Shown here one piece after another: positions 5,057 to 10,616 of a DNA stretch of 10,616 bases. Position 1 is the stretch's first letter. The number at the start of each line of letters is the position of its first letter. Source of the DNA: GCA-2688775 sp035288865 (GTDB taxonomy: Archaea > Nanobdellota > Nanobdellia > Woesearchaeales > GW2011-AR4). The position numbers and the translations under genes were made by a program. The notes beneath the pieces were generated by a model. It saw only the letters and a list, made by a program, of their open reading frames with translations. It did no database searches and had not been told where the DNA came from. Location of the stretch: contig DATDZA010000009.1 of the NCBI GenBank assembly GCA_035288865.1, forward strand, positions 1 through 10,616. Reading direction: 5' to 3'.

Positions 5057-5524
5057 ATGATTAAAGTAATTGATATAATGACCAAGGAGGTAATAATTAC
5101 TTCCCCAGATACAACTATAATTAAAGCTGCGAAACTCCTGACAGAAAAATCTGTAAGCAGCCTTGTAGTCGTTGAAAAAGGCAAGGCGGTTGCAGTCATA
5201 AGCGAGGCCGACATAACTAAAGGAATCATTGGAAAAAAAACTAAAGTGAGAGAAGTAATGGACAGGGAATTCCAGATAATTTCGCCTTTGGCAAAATTTT
5301 CTGAAATAAGCAAAATGCTCCGGGAAAAGAAAATCAAAAGATTTCCCATTGTCGACAAAGGCAGGCTTGTGGGTTTGATAACGGAAACAGATATCATAGA
5401 AACTACAAGGGATTTCACTAGATTCCACCAAATGGTTCAGGATATAATATTGGCAGTTTTTGGAATAGCAACAGCATTCTTTCTCTTTTATTTCAGCCCG
5501 CTAAGGGCATGGATATTCAGTTAG
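5057..5524 (+). CDS. CBS-pair protein with C-terminal membrane helix (2)
   Basis: A 155-aa paralogue of the preceding gene with the same layout. CBS1 is about 3-57 (VIDIMTKEVIITSP, SLVVVEKGKAVAVISEADI) and CBS2 about 63-117 (VREVMDREFQIISP, RFPIVDKGRLVGLITETDII). The linker TRFHQMVQD is followed by a single hydrophobic helix (129-147). The linker F-H-x-x-x-Q is shared with the first copy (FHRNIQ, FHQMVQ), so the pair arose by duplication of the whole tail-anchored unit. The 1-nt gap to the upstream gene implies cotranscription and probably coupled translation, and the two may form a heterodimeric disc. tRNA-Val starts 49 nt after its stop, and an AI-2E-family protein follows, but no functional link is shown. 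Confidence 0.9.
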   Translation: MIKVIDIMTKEVIITSPDTTIIKAAKLLTEKSVSSLVVVEKGKAVAVISEADITKGIIGKKTKVREVMDREFQIISPLAKFSEISKMLREKKIKRFPIVDKGRLVGLITETDIIETTRDFTRFHQMVQDIILAVFGIATAFFLFYFSPLRAWIFS

Positions 5525-5540
5525 TTTTTGATTAGAAAAA

Positions 5541-5548
5541 TATAAATA
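5541..5548 (+). promoter_or_regulatory. TATA box of tRNA-Val
   Basis: TATAAATA preceded by AGAAAAA, about 30 nt before the tRNA 5' end. The predicted start falls inside the palindrome at 5556-5575. Confidence 0.55.
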
Positions 5549-5555
5549 CAGTGCG

Positions 5556-5575
5556 CCTTAAACTGAAGTTTAAGG
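5556..5575. repeat. 20-bp palindrome overlapping the start of tRNA-Val
   Basis: CCTTAAACT (5556-5564) and AGTTTAAGG (5567-5575) form a perfect 9-bp inverted repeat with a 2-bp centre. It sits between the TATA box and the mature 5' end and includes the first two bases of the tRNA. It may be a protein-binding operator, or a leader hairpin if transcription begins upstream of it. Confidence 0.6.
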
Positions 5576-5670
5576 GCCTGTGGTCTAGCGGTATGACGTC
5601 ACCTCGACAAGCAGCAGATTTCCAGTTATCGAAACGGTGAAGGCCACCAGTTCGAATCTGGTCAGGCCCA
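5574..5670 (+). tRNA. tRNA-Val (anticodon GAC) with intron and C33
   Basis: The acceptor GGGCCTG (5574-5580) pairs with CAGGCCC (5663-5669), with discriminator A5670. The D-stem is GTC/GAC with G18-G19 at 5590-5591. The anticodon stem is TCACC/GGTGA (5599-5603 with 5636-5640). The T-arm is ACCAG-TTCGAAT-CTGGT. Removing 5610-5634 leaves 72 nt with anticodon loop TCGACAC. The acceptor and the D-arm GTCTAGCGGTATGAC match archaeal valine tRNAs, so GAC is preferred over a shifted splice that would give GAA. Position 33 is C (5605) instead of the near-universal U, whichever splice register is used. No CCA is encoded. The gene lies 28 nt before the AI-2E gene. Confidence 0.92.
5610..5634 (+). other. 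25-nt intron (37/38) of tRNA-Val
   Basis: The splice region is close to a textbook bulge-helix-bulge core. The outer helix is the 5-bp anticodon stem. The central helix is a perfect 4 bp, TCGA (5604-5607) with TCGA (5629-5632). The 3-nt bulges are CA|A (5608-5610) and AA|C (5633-5635). The intron itself has little further pairing. C33 (5605) is one half of a C-G pair in the central helix. Confidence 0.85.
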
Positions 5671-5698
5671 TCATAATCTTTAATCATAAAAAAAGAAG

Positions 5699-6790
5699 GT
5701 GAAAATTATCAAGTCAAAACTCTATTCCAGGCTATTCTTTTTAGGCTTGCTTCTTGCAAGCCTTCTGCTTGCATTCTACATCACGAGGCCATTTCTTTCA
5801 GCGCTGATTGCAGGAGCAACAATTGCCTATCTTTGCTATCCTTTTTATTGCAAGTCGCTTAATTATATCAAAAACAAAAATGCAGCTGCATTTGTAGTTT
5901 CAATCATTATAGTTCTTCTTTTCACAGTGCCCTTCATTATAATACTCAGCTTAGTGTCGCAGGAGGCCTATTACACATATACAACCCTTAACCAGCACAA
6001 CCTTGGAGCCAATTTTATGAAGATAGTCTGCAAAAACGAAGACTGGCTCTCGTGCAGAACCATAAGCTCCGTTGTCAGCCTCCTCCCCGAGGGGAATCTC
6101 GATTACTATCTTAAGATTTCAATAGAAAAAATAACAAAATTTATTATCGAAAATTTTTCCTCATTCCTCGTTTCGCTTCCTTCAATAATGCTCAATTTCT
6201 TCATTATGATTTTTGTTGTTTACTATTTCCTTAAAGACAGCAACCAAATTTCGACACGAATAAAAAATCTGCTTCCATTGAAAGAGTTGCACAAGCAAAA
6301 AGTATTGACGAGGTTTCACGATTTGACATTCGGCTCGTTTTACGGAAACATTCTGATAGCAGTTTTGCAGGGTATTCTAGGCGGTATCGGCTTTCTTGTG
6401 CTCGGAGTGCAGTCAGCATTGCTGTGGGGTTTTGTGATGATTTTTTTTGCATTGATTCCATATTTTGGAACTGCGATTATTTGGTTTCCAGCTGCGCTCA
6501 GCTTAATTTTCCAGGGTTACCTGCAAAATGACTCATCTTTTACAGTTCGGGGAGTTGTGCTTATAATTTATGGGCTTCTTGTGGTAAGCACAGTAGATAA
6601 TTTTTTGAAGCCGAAATTAATTGGATCAAAAACAAATGTTCACCCAATTGTGGTTTTGCTTGGAGTCCTAGGCGGGCTGAAATTATTTGGAATTATCGGC
6701 ATCATTTTAGGCCCAGTCATGCTTGCGTTGCTCATCACATTTATAGAAATTTATGAAACAGAAAAAGGCGAAGTGGAAAAATATTTTTGA
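5699..6790 (+). CDS. AI-2E family (PerM/YdiK-type) membrane protein
   Basis: A 363-aa polytopic membrane protein. Its layout fits the AI-2E transporter family: two closely spaced helices at the start (about 10-28 and 33-50, with the family's P-F hinge in TRPFLSALIAG), a third at 62-88, then a more polar stretch of about 65 residues with two cysteines, a helix at 155-178 (FFIMIFVVYYFLKDS), and a C-terminal block of four or more helices. That block contains the family features IPYFGTAIIW, VDNFLKPKLIGSKTNVHPIVVLLGVLGGLKLFGIIGIILGP split over 297-340. Members export small molecules or ions; the substrate here cannot be inferred. The start is GTG 5699, the only start between an in-frame stop at 5687 and the first helix. 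An AGAAGG purine stretch abuts it. With tRNA-Val ending 28 nt upstream, readthrough from the tRNA promoter is possible. Confidence 0.9.
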   Translation: MKIIKSKLYSRLFFLGLLLASLLLAFYITRPFLSALIAGATIAYLCYPFYCKSLNYIKNKNAAAFVVSIIIVLLFTVPFIIILSLVSQEAYYTYTTLNQHNLGANFMKIVCKNEDWLSCRTISSVVSLLPEGNLDYYLKISIEKITKFIIENFSSFLVSLPSIMLNFFIMIFVVYYFLKDSNQISTRIKNLLPLKELHKQKVLTRFHDLTFGSFYGNILIAVLQGILGGIGFLVLGVQSALLWGFVMIFFALIPYFGTAIIWFPAALSLIFQGYLQNDSSFTVRGVVLIIYGLLVVSTVDNFLKPKLIGSKTNVHPIVVLLGVLGGLKLFGIIGIILGPVMLALLITFIEIYETEKGEVEKYF

Positions 6791-6889
6791 ATTGATAATC
6801 ATTTAATAAGAAATTTTTGGTAAACTTGGCAAAAATAGGGGTTCTGTGTAAATTAAGCCTATGGGAATTTTAGCGCCTTATCTAAAATC

Positions 6890-6896
6890 TTAAATA
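6890..6896 (+). promoter_or_regulatory. TATA box of the AMP phosphorylase gene
   Basis: TTAAATA preceded by AAAATC, centred about 28 nt before ATG 6921. This favours ATG 6921 over an upstream in-frame TTG at 6909, since a leaderless message would begin close to the ATG. Confidence 0.55.
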
Positions 6897-6920
6897 CTAA
6901 TAATAAAATTGTTCAATAAA

Positions 6921-8405
6921 ATGAAGCTTAAAATAAAAGATATTGACATTTCCAGCGGCGGCCCGCTGATTGCAGTGATGAACAGGGGAGACGCTGCACT
7001 GCTTGATCTGCATGTGATGGACAGGATTAAGATAAAAAGAGGTAAAAAAATTGAGACAGTTGTCCTTGATATTGCCGAAAGTGATGAAATAATTCCGAAA
7101 GGAAAAATTGGAGTGTTTGAAGAAGTGATTCGTTCGATAAAATTAAAAAATAATGACGAAGTCAAAATAATTCCGGCTCGAAAGCCTTTGTCTTTGGATT
7201 TTATCAAGAAAAAGCTCGATGGATACGAATTGTCAAAAAAAGAAATTAACCAGATTGTTTGGGATATTGTTCATAACAAGTTGAGTGCAGTTGAGCTGAC
7301 TTATTTTGTTGCTGCGTGCTATATGCATGTCATGAGCAGCAGGGAAACTATATTGCTAACAAAAGCAATGGTTGAGCACGGAGACACACTTAACATTGCA
7401 AGATATCCAATCATAGACAAGCACTGCATCGGTGGAATTCCCGGAAACAGAACGACACTAATTGTTGTTCCTATAATTGCGGCTGCCGGATACACAATGC
7501 CGAAAACAAGCTCACGCTCGATAACTAGCCCCGCAGGGACGGCAGATACAATGGAAGTTCTTGCAAATGTAACTTTCCCGCTTAAAAAGATGAAGGAGAT
7601 AATTATGAAGACAAACGCCTGCATCGTATGGGGAGGCTCTCTGAATTTAGCGCCCGCGGATGACAAAATAATTGCAGTTGAAAGGCCCCTTGAAATTGAC
7701 GCCGAATCGCAACTGCTTGCTTCAATCATGGCAAAAAAGCATTCCGTTTCAAGCACACATATTTTGATTGACATTCCGGGCGGAAAGGATGCAAAAGTGA
7801 AAAGCAAGAATGCAGCTTTAAAGTTAAAAACGGAATTTGAAAAAATCGGGAAAAAATTAAAGAAGCACATCAGGGTTATAATTACCGACGGAAACCAGCC
7901 GATTGGAAACGGAATCGGTCCTGCCCTCGAAGCCCGCGATGTCTTATGGTTATTGAAAAGAGATCCAAGGAAGCCAATTGACCTGGAAAAAAAATGTTTG
8001 ATGATGTGCGCCAGAATTTTTGAAATGATCGGAATCAAAGATGGCTACAAAAAATCCCTTGAAATTCTTGATTCTGGCAAGGCTTACAGCAAAATGATTG
8101 AAATAATCAAGGCACAGGGAGGCAAGGAAATTGCCGCTGAGGACATTAAAATTGGAAAATATAGTTATGATATTATTTCAAAAAAATCCGGAATTTCAAA
8201 AAATATTGACAATCAAGTTATTTCAAGAATTTCAAGAATTGCAGGCGCTCCGCATGACAAAGGAGCCGGATTGTATTTGTACAAGCACGTCGGCGATAAA
8301 ATCAAAAAAGGAGATAAATTGTTTACAATTTATTCAGAAAGCAAGCATGAATTCGCATTTGCTGTAGAGTTTGCCAAAACTAATAATGGCTTTGTAGTTA
8401 GCTAA
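6921..8405 (+). CDS. deoA: AMP phosphorylase (archaeal thymidine phosphorylase family)
   Basis: A 494-aa enzyme of the nucleoside phosphorylase family II. The archaeal form converts AMP (also CMP/UMP) and phosphate into free base and ribose-1,5-bisphosphate, which R15P isomerase and form III RubisCO carry to 3-phosphoglycerate. The first about 85 residues are the extra N-terminal domain that separates archaeal AMP phosphorylases from bacterial thymidine phosphorylases. The catalytic part shows DKHCIGGIPGN (166-176) and TSSRSITSPAGTADTMEVL (196-214), the phosphate-binding region, plus GGSLNLAPADD (238-248) and DGNQPIGNGIGPALEARDVL (323-342). A C-terminal lipoyl-like beta domain follows. Length is near the family norm of about 500. 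ATG 6921 is chosen because of its TATA spacing. Neither the isomerase nor RubisCO is in this window. The gene is convergent with the SPFH gene. Confidence 0.93.
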   Translation: MKLKIKDIDISSGGPLIAVMNRGDAALLDLHVMDRIKIKRGKKIETVVLDIAESDEIIPKGKIGVFEEVIRSIKLKNNDEVKIIPARKPLSLDFIKKKLDGYELSKKEINQIVWDIVHNKLSAVELTYFVAACYMHVMSSRETILLTKAMVEHGDTLNIARYPIIDKHCIGGIPGNRTTLIVVPIIAAAGYTMPKTSSRSITSPAGTADTMEVLANVTFPLKKMKEIIMKTNACIVWGGSLNLAPADDKIIAVERPLEIDAESQLLASIMAKKHSVSSTHILIDIPGGKDAKVKSKNAALKLKTEFEKIGKKLKKHIRVIITDGNQPIGNGIGPALEARDVLWLLKRDPRKPIDLEKKCLMMCARIFEMIGIKDGYKKSLEILDSGKAYSKMIEIIKAQGGKEIAAEDIKIGKYSYDIISKKSGISKNIDNQVISRISRIAGAPHDKGAGLYLYKHVGDKIKKGDKLFTIYSESKHEFAFAVEFAKTNNGFVVS

Positions 8406-8416
8406 AAAATAAAATT
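8406..8416. terminator. bidirectional AT-rich terminator between convergent genes
   Basis: Only 11 bp separate the two stop codons. Read on the minus strand, the junction gives TTTTATTTTTT, a good oligo-T signal for the SPFH gene. On the plus strand the T-run is short (TTTT at 8415-8418). Confidence 0.4.
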
Positions 8417-9286
8417 TTATGGTGACCCGGTTATAGATAGTAGGCTTCCGCTTCCCAATGAAAGCGGCATCTTGCCGTCCCATTTCTGTATAGTTAGGTA
8501 ATCAATATATTTTGGGCTTTTTAATAACTCCTCATTAACGATCCTTATCGCCTCTGCCTCCCCTTTCGACTGCTCTATTTTTTGCTGCGCCTGGAATTTT
8601 ATTACCTGAAGATTGTTCTGTTCCTTCAGCGCATTCTGCTCGGCGGTGACTTTCGACTCAATTGCCCTTGTAAATTCTTCACTGAACTGGAAGTTTGTAA
8701 TTGACACATCCAGAACCCTAATATTATACTTTTCCATTCTCTGCTTGATTAAATCATCAAGCTCTTTTTTGACTTGAGGCCTCCTGCTTATGAGCTGCTC
8801 TGCCGAATAATGTGCAGTTACAGACTTAACACTTTCCTGGATTATTGGATTCATGATTTCAGTCTGCATATAATCCTCTGCTCCGGTGGCTTGGCCAATG
8901 GTCCTGTAAATTTCTATAAGCTGAGCCTTATCAACAACAAAATTGACCGCAACTCTTGTTGACACATCCTGCAAATCACTGGAGGCAGCCTGAGCTTCTT
9001 CTTCCTGCTTTTGAGTTCTGATATTCATTCTTATTACGTGCTCAATAAGGGGTATCTTAAAATGCAGCCCCTCCCCATAAATAGTTTCTTTCAGGCCTGA
9101 AAATGAATTGAAAACTATGCCTTTTTCTCCGGGGGATATTACAAAAAATGAGCTCCATACAATTATTATAATTATCACTGCCGTTATAATCCTGGATATA
9201 AACCTGCGCAGTTTTTTAATAATAAAAACAGAATCATTTCCCTGACTATCTTCTGGATTTTTTTTATCGATTGGAACAACTACCAC
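8417..9286 (-). CDS. SPFH/prohibitin-like membrane protein
   Basis: A 289-aa membrane scaffold protein. A short polar N-terminus precedes one membrane helix (about 31-50). The SPFH/Band 7 domain (about 51-210) begins with SPGEKGIVFNSFSG and includes GLHFKIPL (73-80) and the prohibitin-type motif YSAEQLISRRP (160-170). An Ala/Glu/Gln-rich coiled coil follows (about 205-252), and the end carries IQKWDGKMP (266-274), shared with prohibitins. Family members build large membrane-associated rings that often regulate FtsH-type proteases or organise membrane domains. No FtsH or NfeD partner is visible here. The start is GTG 9286, reached after a leader of only a few nt from a TATA box at 9313-9320. 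The S-layer-like gene is 35 bp upstream on the same strand, but each gene seems to have its own promoter. Confidence 0.92.
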   Translation of the reverse strand: MVVVPIDKKNPEDSQGNDSVFIIKKLRRFISRIITAVIIIIIVWSSFFVISPGEKGIVFNSFSGLKETIYGEGLHFKIPLIEHVIRMNIRTQKQEEEAQAASSDLQDVSTRVAVNFVVDKAQLIEIYRTIGQATGAEDYMQTEIMNPIIQESVKSVTAHYSAEQLISRRPQVKKELDDLIKQRMEKYNIRVLDVSITNFQFSEEFTRAIESKVTAEQNALKEQNNLQVIKFQAQQKIEQSKGEAEAIRIVNEELLKSPKYIDYLTIQKWDGKMPLSLGSGSLLSITGSP

Positions 9287-9312
9287 CCTGATATTTGTTA
9301 TTTTAGGTTAGG

Positions 9313-9320
9313 TATTTAAA
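9313..9320 (-). promoter_or_regulatory. TATA box of the SPFH gene
   Basis: TTTAAATA on the minus strand, followed by CCTA. The 11-mer TTAAATACCTA (complement of 9309-9319) recurs exactly before the S-layer-like gene. Confidence 0.6.
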
Positions 9321-9321
9321 T

Positions 9322-10308
9322 TTACCTCTTTTTATTTTCTTTATGTTCAAAGTAAATTAAAACCGTTAATGCTGTAATCAAAAATGCGAAAACAAAAATC
9401 AACATTTTAAAATTGTTTTCACTTAAGCTATTGTTAGGCATCTGCAAATTAGCATTTCCTACTGAACTGCTTTTTTCCTGCGCGCCGGGCCTGACAACAA
9501 GTTTTCCATTCTCATTAATAACCTCTATTTTGTTTCCTTTCAAAGAATCCATATAATATCCATAAAATCTAAGCACCTGTGCTGCATTGTAAGTATCATT
9601 TGCTGAATACCCTGTGATTATTATTGAGACCTTTCCATTGGGAAATTCATAAGATTCTATCCTTCCCACTCCCTGCTCGTATCCTGATTTGCAATCATCT
9701 TGGGTTCCTCTTACTTTCAAGACAAGTTCATTATCGCACGCATTTCCTACAATTATAGAATTCATTGAATTAATATTCTCAACTTCGCTGGCAAGCATTG
9801 CAGAACCAGATTCTACTGTTGTTTTTTCTATCTTTATTTTTTTTATTCCAAAGAAAAAAGTTGCGCTGTGTTTTCCATTGTCAAAAAATAAATCTGCCAA
9901 AGTTATTCTTTTACCATCTGGCAAATCAAAACCATCTCCGATTGATAATATTGGAGAGGCCATCCCATTTACGCTAAATTGCGCTAAACGGGAGTCTATA
10001 AATTTCAAAGTAATTTCATAATCCAATCCATTAATGGTATAAGTTTTTGTGTGATTTTCCAATATATTGTCTATAGCAGAAACTGAATCTGGTTCCGAAC
10101 CCAAAACTGGATACTGAAACGTAACAATTAATTGGGAAGTTGTGATTATATCCTCAGCAGGAGCTTGGTCTCCCACAACGAAAACGCCGTTAAATTTGCC
10201 ATCTTTAAGAAAAGGAGAGGGGTACTCGCTCAAGTCGTAAGCAATTGCAGAATCTAGCGATACTATAAGGAAAAGTGTGGCAACAAATAATTTTAAATAT
10301 GTTTTCAA
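9322..10308 (-). CDS. membrane-tethered S-layer-like protein
   Basis: A 328-aa exported protein. The signal peptide is residues 1-23, with likely cleavage after A-I-A, and the mature part starts YDLSEYPSPF. The stretch FNGVFVVGDQAPAEDI (39-54) and the later NSIIVGNACDNELV (183-196) with GYSANDTYNAAQVLRFY (233-249) resemble repeated units of archaeal S-layer proteins of the Methanococcus type. C191 and C206 could form a disulfide. A Ser/Asn-rich linker (about 276-300) leads to a single membrane helix (302-320) and a charged tail EHKENKKR, so the domain is held outside by a C-terminal anchor. At 328 aa it is much shorter than lattice-forming S-layer proteins, so a lattice-associated or accessory role is more likely. 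The start is TTG 10308, about 10 nt after the expected initiation point; no ATG is available in frame upstream. Confidence 0.85.
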   Translation of the reverse strand: MKTYLKLFVATLFLIVSLDSAIAYDLSEYPSPFLKDGKFNGVFVVGDQAPAEDIITTSQLIVTFQYPVLGSEPDSVSAIDNILENHTKTYTINGLDYEITLKFIDSRLAQFSVNGMASPILSIGDGFDLPDGKRITLADLFFDNGKHSATFFFGIKKIKIEKTTVESGSAMLASEVENINSMNSIIVGNACDNELVLKVRGTQDDCKSGYEQGVGRIESYEFPNGKVSIIITGYSANDTYNAAQVLRFYGYYMDSLKGNKIEVINENGKLVVRPGAQEKSSSVGNANLQMPNNSLSENNFKMLIFVFAFLITALTVLIYFEHKENKKR

Positions 10309-10340
10309 CCAAATCCCCAGTTTGGATAATTTTTAGTAGG

Positions 10341-10347
10341 TATTTAA
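10341..10347 (-). promoter_or_regulatory. TATA box of the S-layer-like gene
   Basis: TTAAATA on the minus strand followed by CCTA, the same 11-mer as at 9309-9319 (here the complement of 10337-10347). Initiation is predicted near 10319. Confidence 0.55.
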
Positions 10348-10389
10348 GCTTTCCTTTAATTTTTATTTTATTCGTATTTTTCCAAAACC

Positions 10390-10398
10390 TTTATAAAT
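10390..10398 (+). promoter_or_regulatory. TATA box of the EF-1A gene
   Basis: TTTATAAAT preceded by CCAAAACC, a strong BRE/TATA combination. Initiation near 10420 leaves a leader of about 60 nt, unlike the leaderless genes elsewhere in the window. Confidence 0.65.
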
Positions 10399-10463
10399 CC
10401 TCTGACTTTCCCAAATAAGCTAAAAAATAGTTGTAAAACTATAATATTTAATAATCAAAACTT

Positions 10464-10469
10464 GGAGGG
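10464..10469 (+). promoter_or_regulatory. Shine-Dalgarno site of the EF-1A gene
   Basis: GGAGGG, nine bases before ATG 10479. It fixes the start and is the clearest ribosome-binding site of any plus-strand gene here. Confidence 0.75.
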
Positions 10470-10478
10470 TATTTTAAA

Positions 10479-10616
10479 ATGGCTAAAGGAAAACCACACA
10501 TGAATATTGTATTTATAGGTCACGTTGACCACGGAAAATCTACAACTGTCGGAAGGTTATTGTACGATACGGGAAACATCGACGAGCAGGCAATGAGAAA
10601 GCTCAAGGAAACTGCA
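10479..10616 (+). CDS. tuf: translation elongation factor 1-alpha (5' part)
   Basis: The first 46 codons of archaeal EF-1A, the GTPase that delivers aminoacyl-tRNA to the ribosome. The start MAKGKPHMNIVFIGHVDHGK carries the P-loop (G1) GHVDHGKST at 14-22, followed by GRLLYDTGNIDEQAMRKLKE, the switch I-side helix in the archaeal/eukaryotic form rather than bacterial EF-Tu. The gene continues past the right edge. It has its own promoter, a leader and a strong Shine-Dalgarno site, and is transcribed divergently from the S-layer-like gene. Confidence 0.96.
   Translation, partial: MAKGKPHMNIVFIGHVDHGKSTTVGRLLYDTGNIDEQAMRKLKETA

Noticed and set aside
5000..5431. Two overlapping open frames on the minus strand opposite the second CBS gene
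   Set aside because: Both are shadows of the CBS reading frame, overlap each other, and lack promoters.
5604..5635. Reading the tRNA-Val gene as tRNA-Phe (GAA) by a shifted splice site
   Set aside because: The acceptor, D-arm and discriminator match archaeal tRNA-Val, and the bulge-helix-bulge places the cuts so that GAC results.
6909..6920. TTG start four codons upstream for AMP phosphorylase
   Set aside because: The TATA spacing points to initiation at about 6920, and the family normally starts near the conserved K-x-K-x-x-D-I-D, so ATG 6921 fits better.
6791..6920. Spacer between the AI-2E and AMP phosphorylase genes as a riboswitch or small RNA
   Set aside because: Only the TATA box is supportable; no stable hairpin pair or open frame is visible.
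7319..8038. Long open frame (239 codons) on the minus strand inside the AMP phosphorylase gene
   Set aside because: It is wholly antisense to a gene with clear catalytic motifs. Its translation is hydrophobic by mirror coding and has no recognisable domain or start context.
1..10616. CRISPR array, insertion sequence or prophage
   Set aside because: No regularly spaced repeats, transposase-like frames, terminal inverted repeats of element size or phage genes were seen.

Overview
The window reads as part of an archaeal chromosome, most likely from a DPANN-type lineage (Woesearchaeota/Pacearchaeota-like). That placement is inference. The archaeal call rests on sequence evidence: the start of elongation factor 1A at the right edge, TATA boxes with A-rich BRE-like flanks about 25 nt ahead of most start codons (leaderless transcription), a pilin-type class III signal peptide, an archaeal AMP phosphorylase, an S-layer-like protein, and three tRNA genes that all carry archaeal bulge-helix-bulge introns.

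Left part (1-1800): the start of a minus-strand gene runs off the left edge. It diverges from three tightly packed plus-strand genes of about 170-190 aa. These three are diverged paralogues of one family that I cannot name, probably expressed as one leaderless operon. They are the best candidate here for an undescribed system.

Middle (1800-5700): tRNA-Leu(UAA) with two introns, one of them in the D-loop; a large pilin-anchored surface protein with a LamG-type domain; tRNA-Thr(GGU) with a 12-nt intron and an abnormal elbow; an XRE-family regulator; a possible small non-coding RNA; two adjacent CBS-pair proteins each ending in a single membrane helix; and tRNA-Val(GAC), whose intron forces C at position 33.

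Right part (5700-10616): an AI-2E family transporter-like membrane protein; AMP phosphorylase of the archaeal nucleoside-monophosphate salvage pathway; and two minus-strand genes, an SPFH/prohibitin-like membrane protein and a membrane-tethered S-layer-like protein, which share an 11-bp promoter motif. Divergent from these is the 5' end of the EF-1A gene, the clearest leadered, Shine-Dalgarno-containing plus-strand transcript in the window.

Several genes point to the cell surface or membrane (LamG pilin-like protein, S-layer-like protein, SPFH scaffold, AI-2E protein, tail-anchored CBS proteins). No mobile element, CRISPR array or phage gene is visible. The most unusual signals are the tRNA intron structures and the triplet of paralogous unknown genes.
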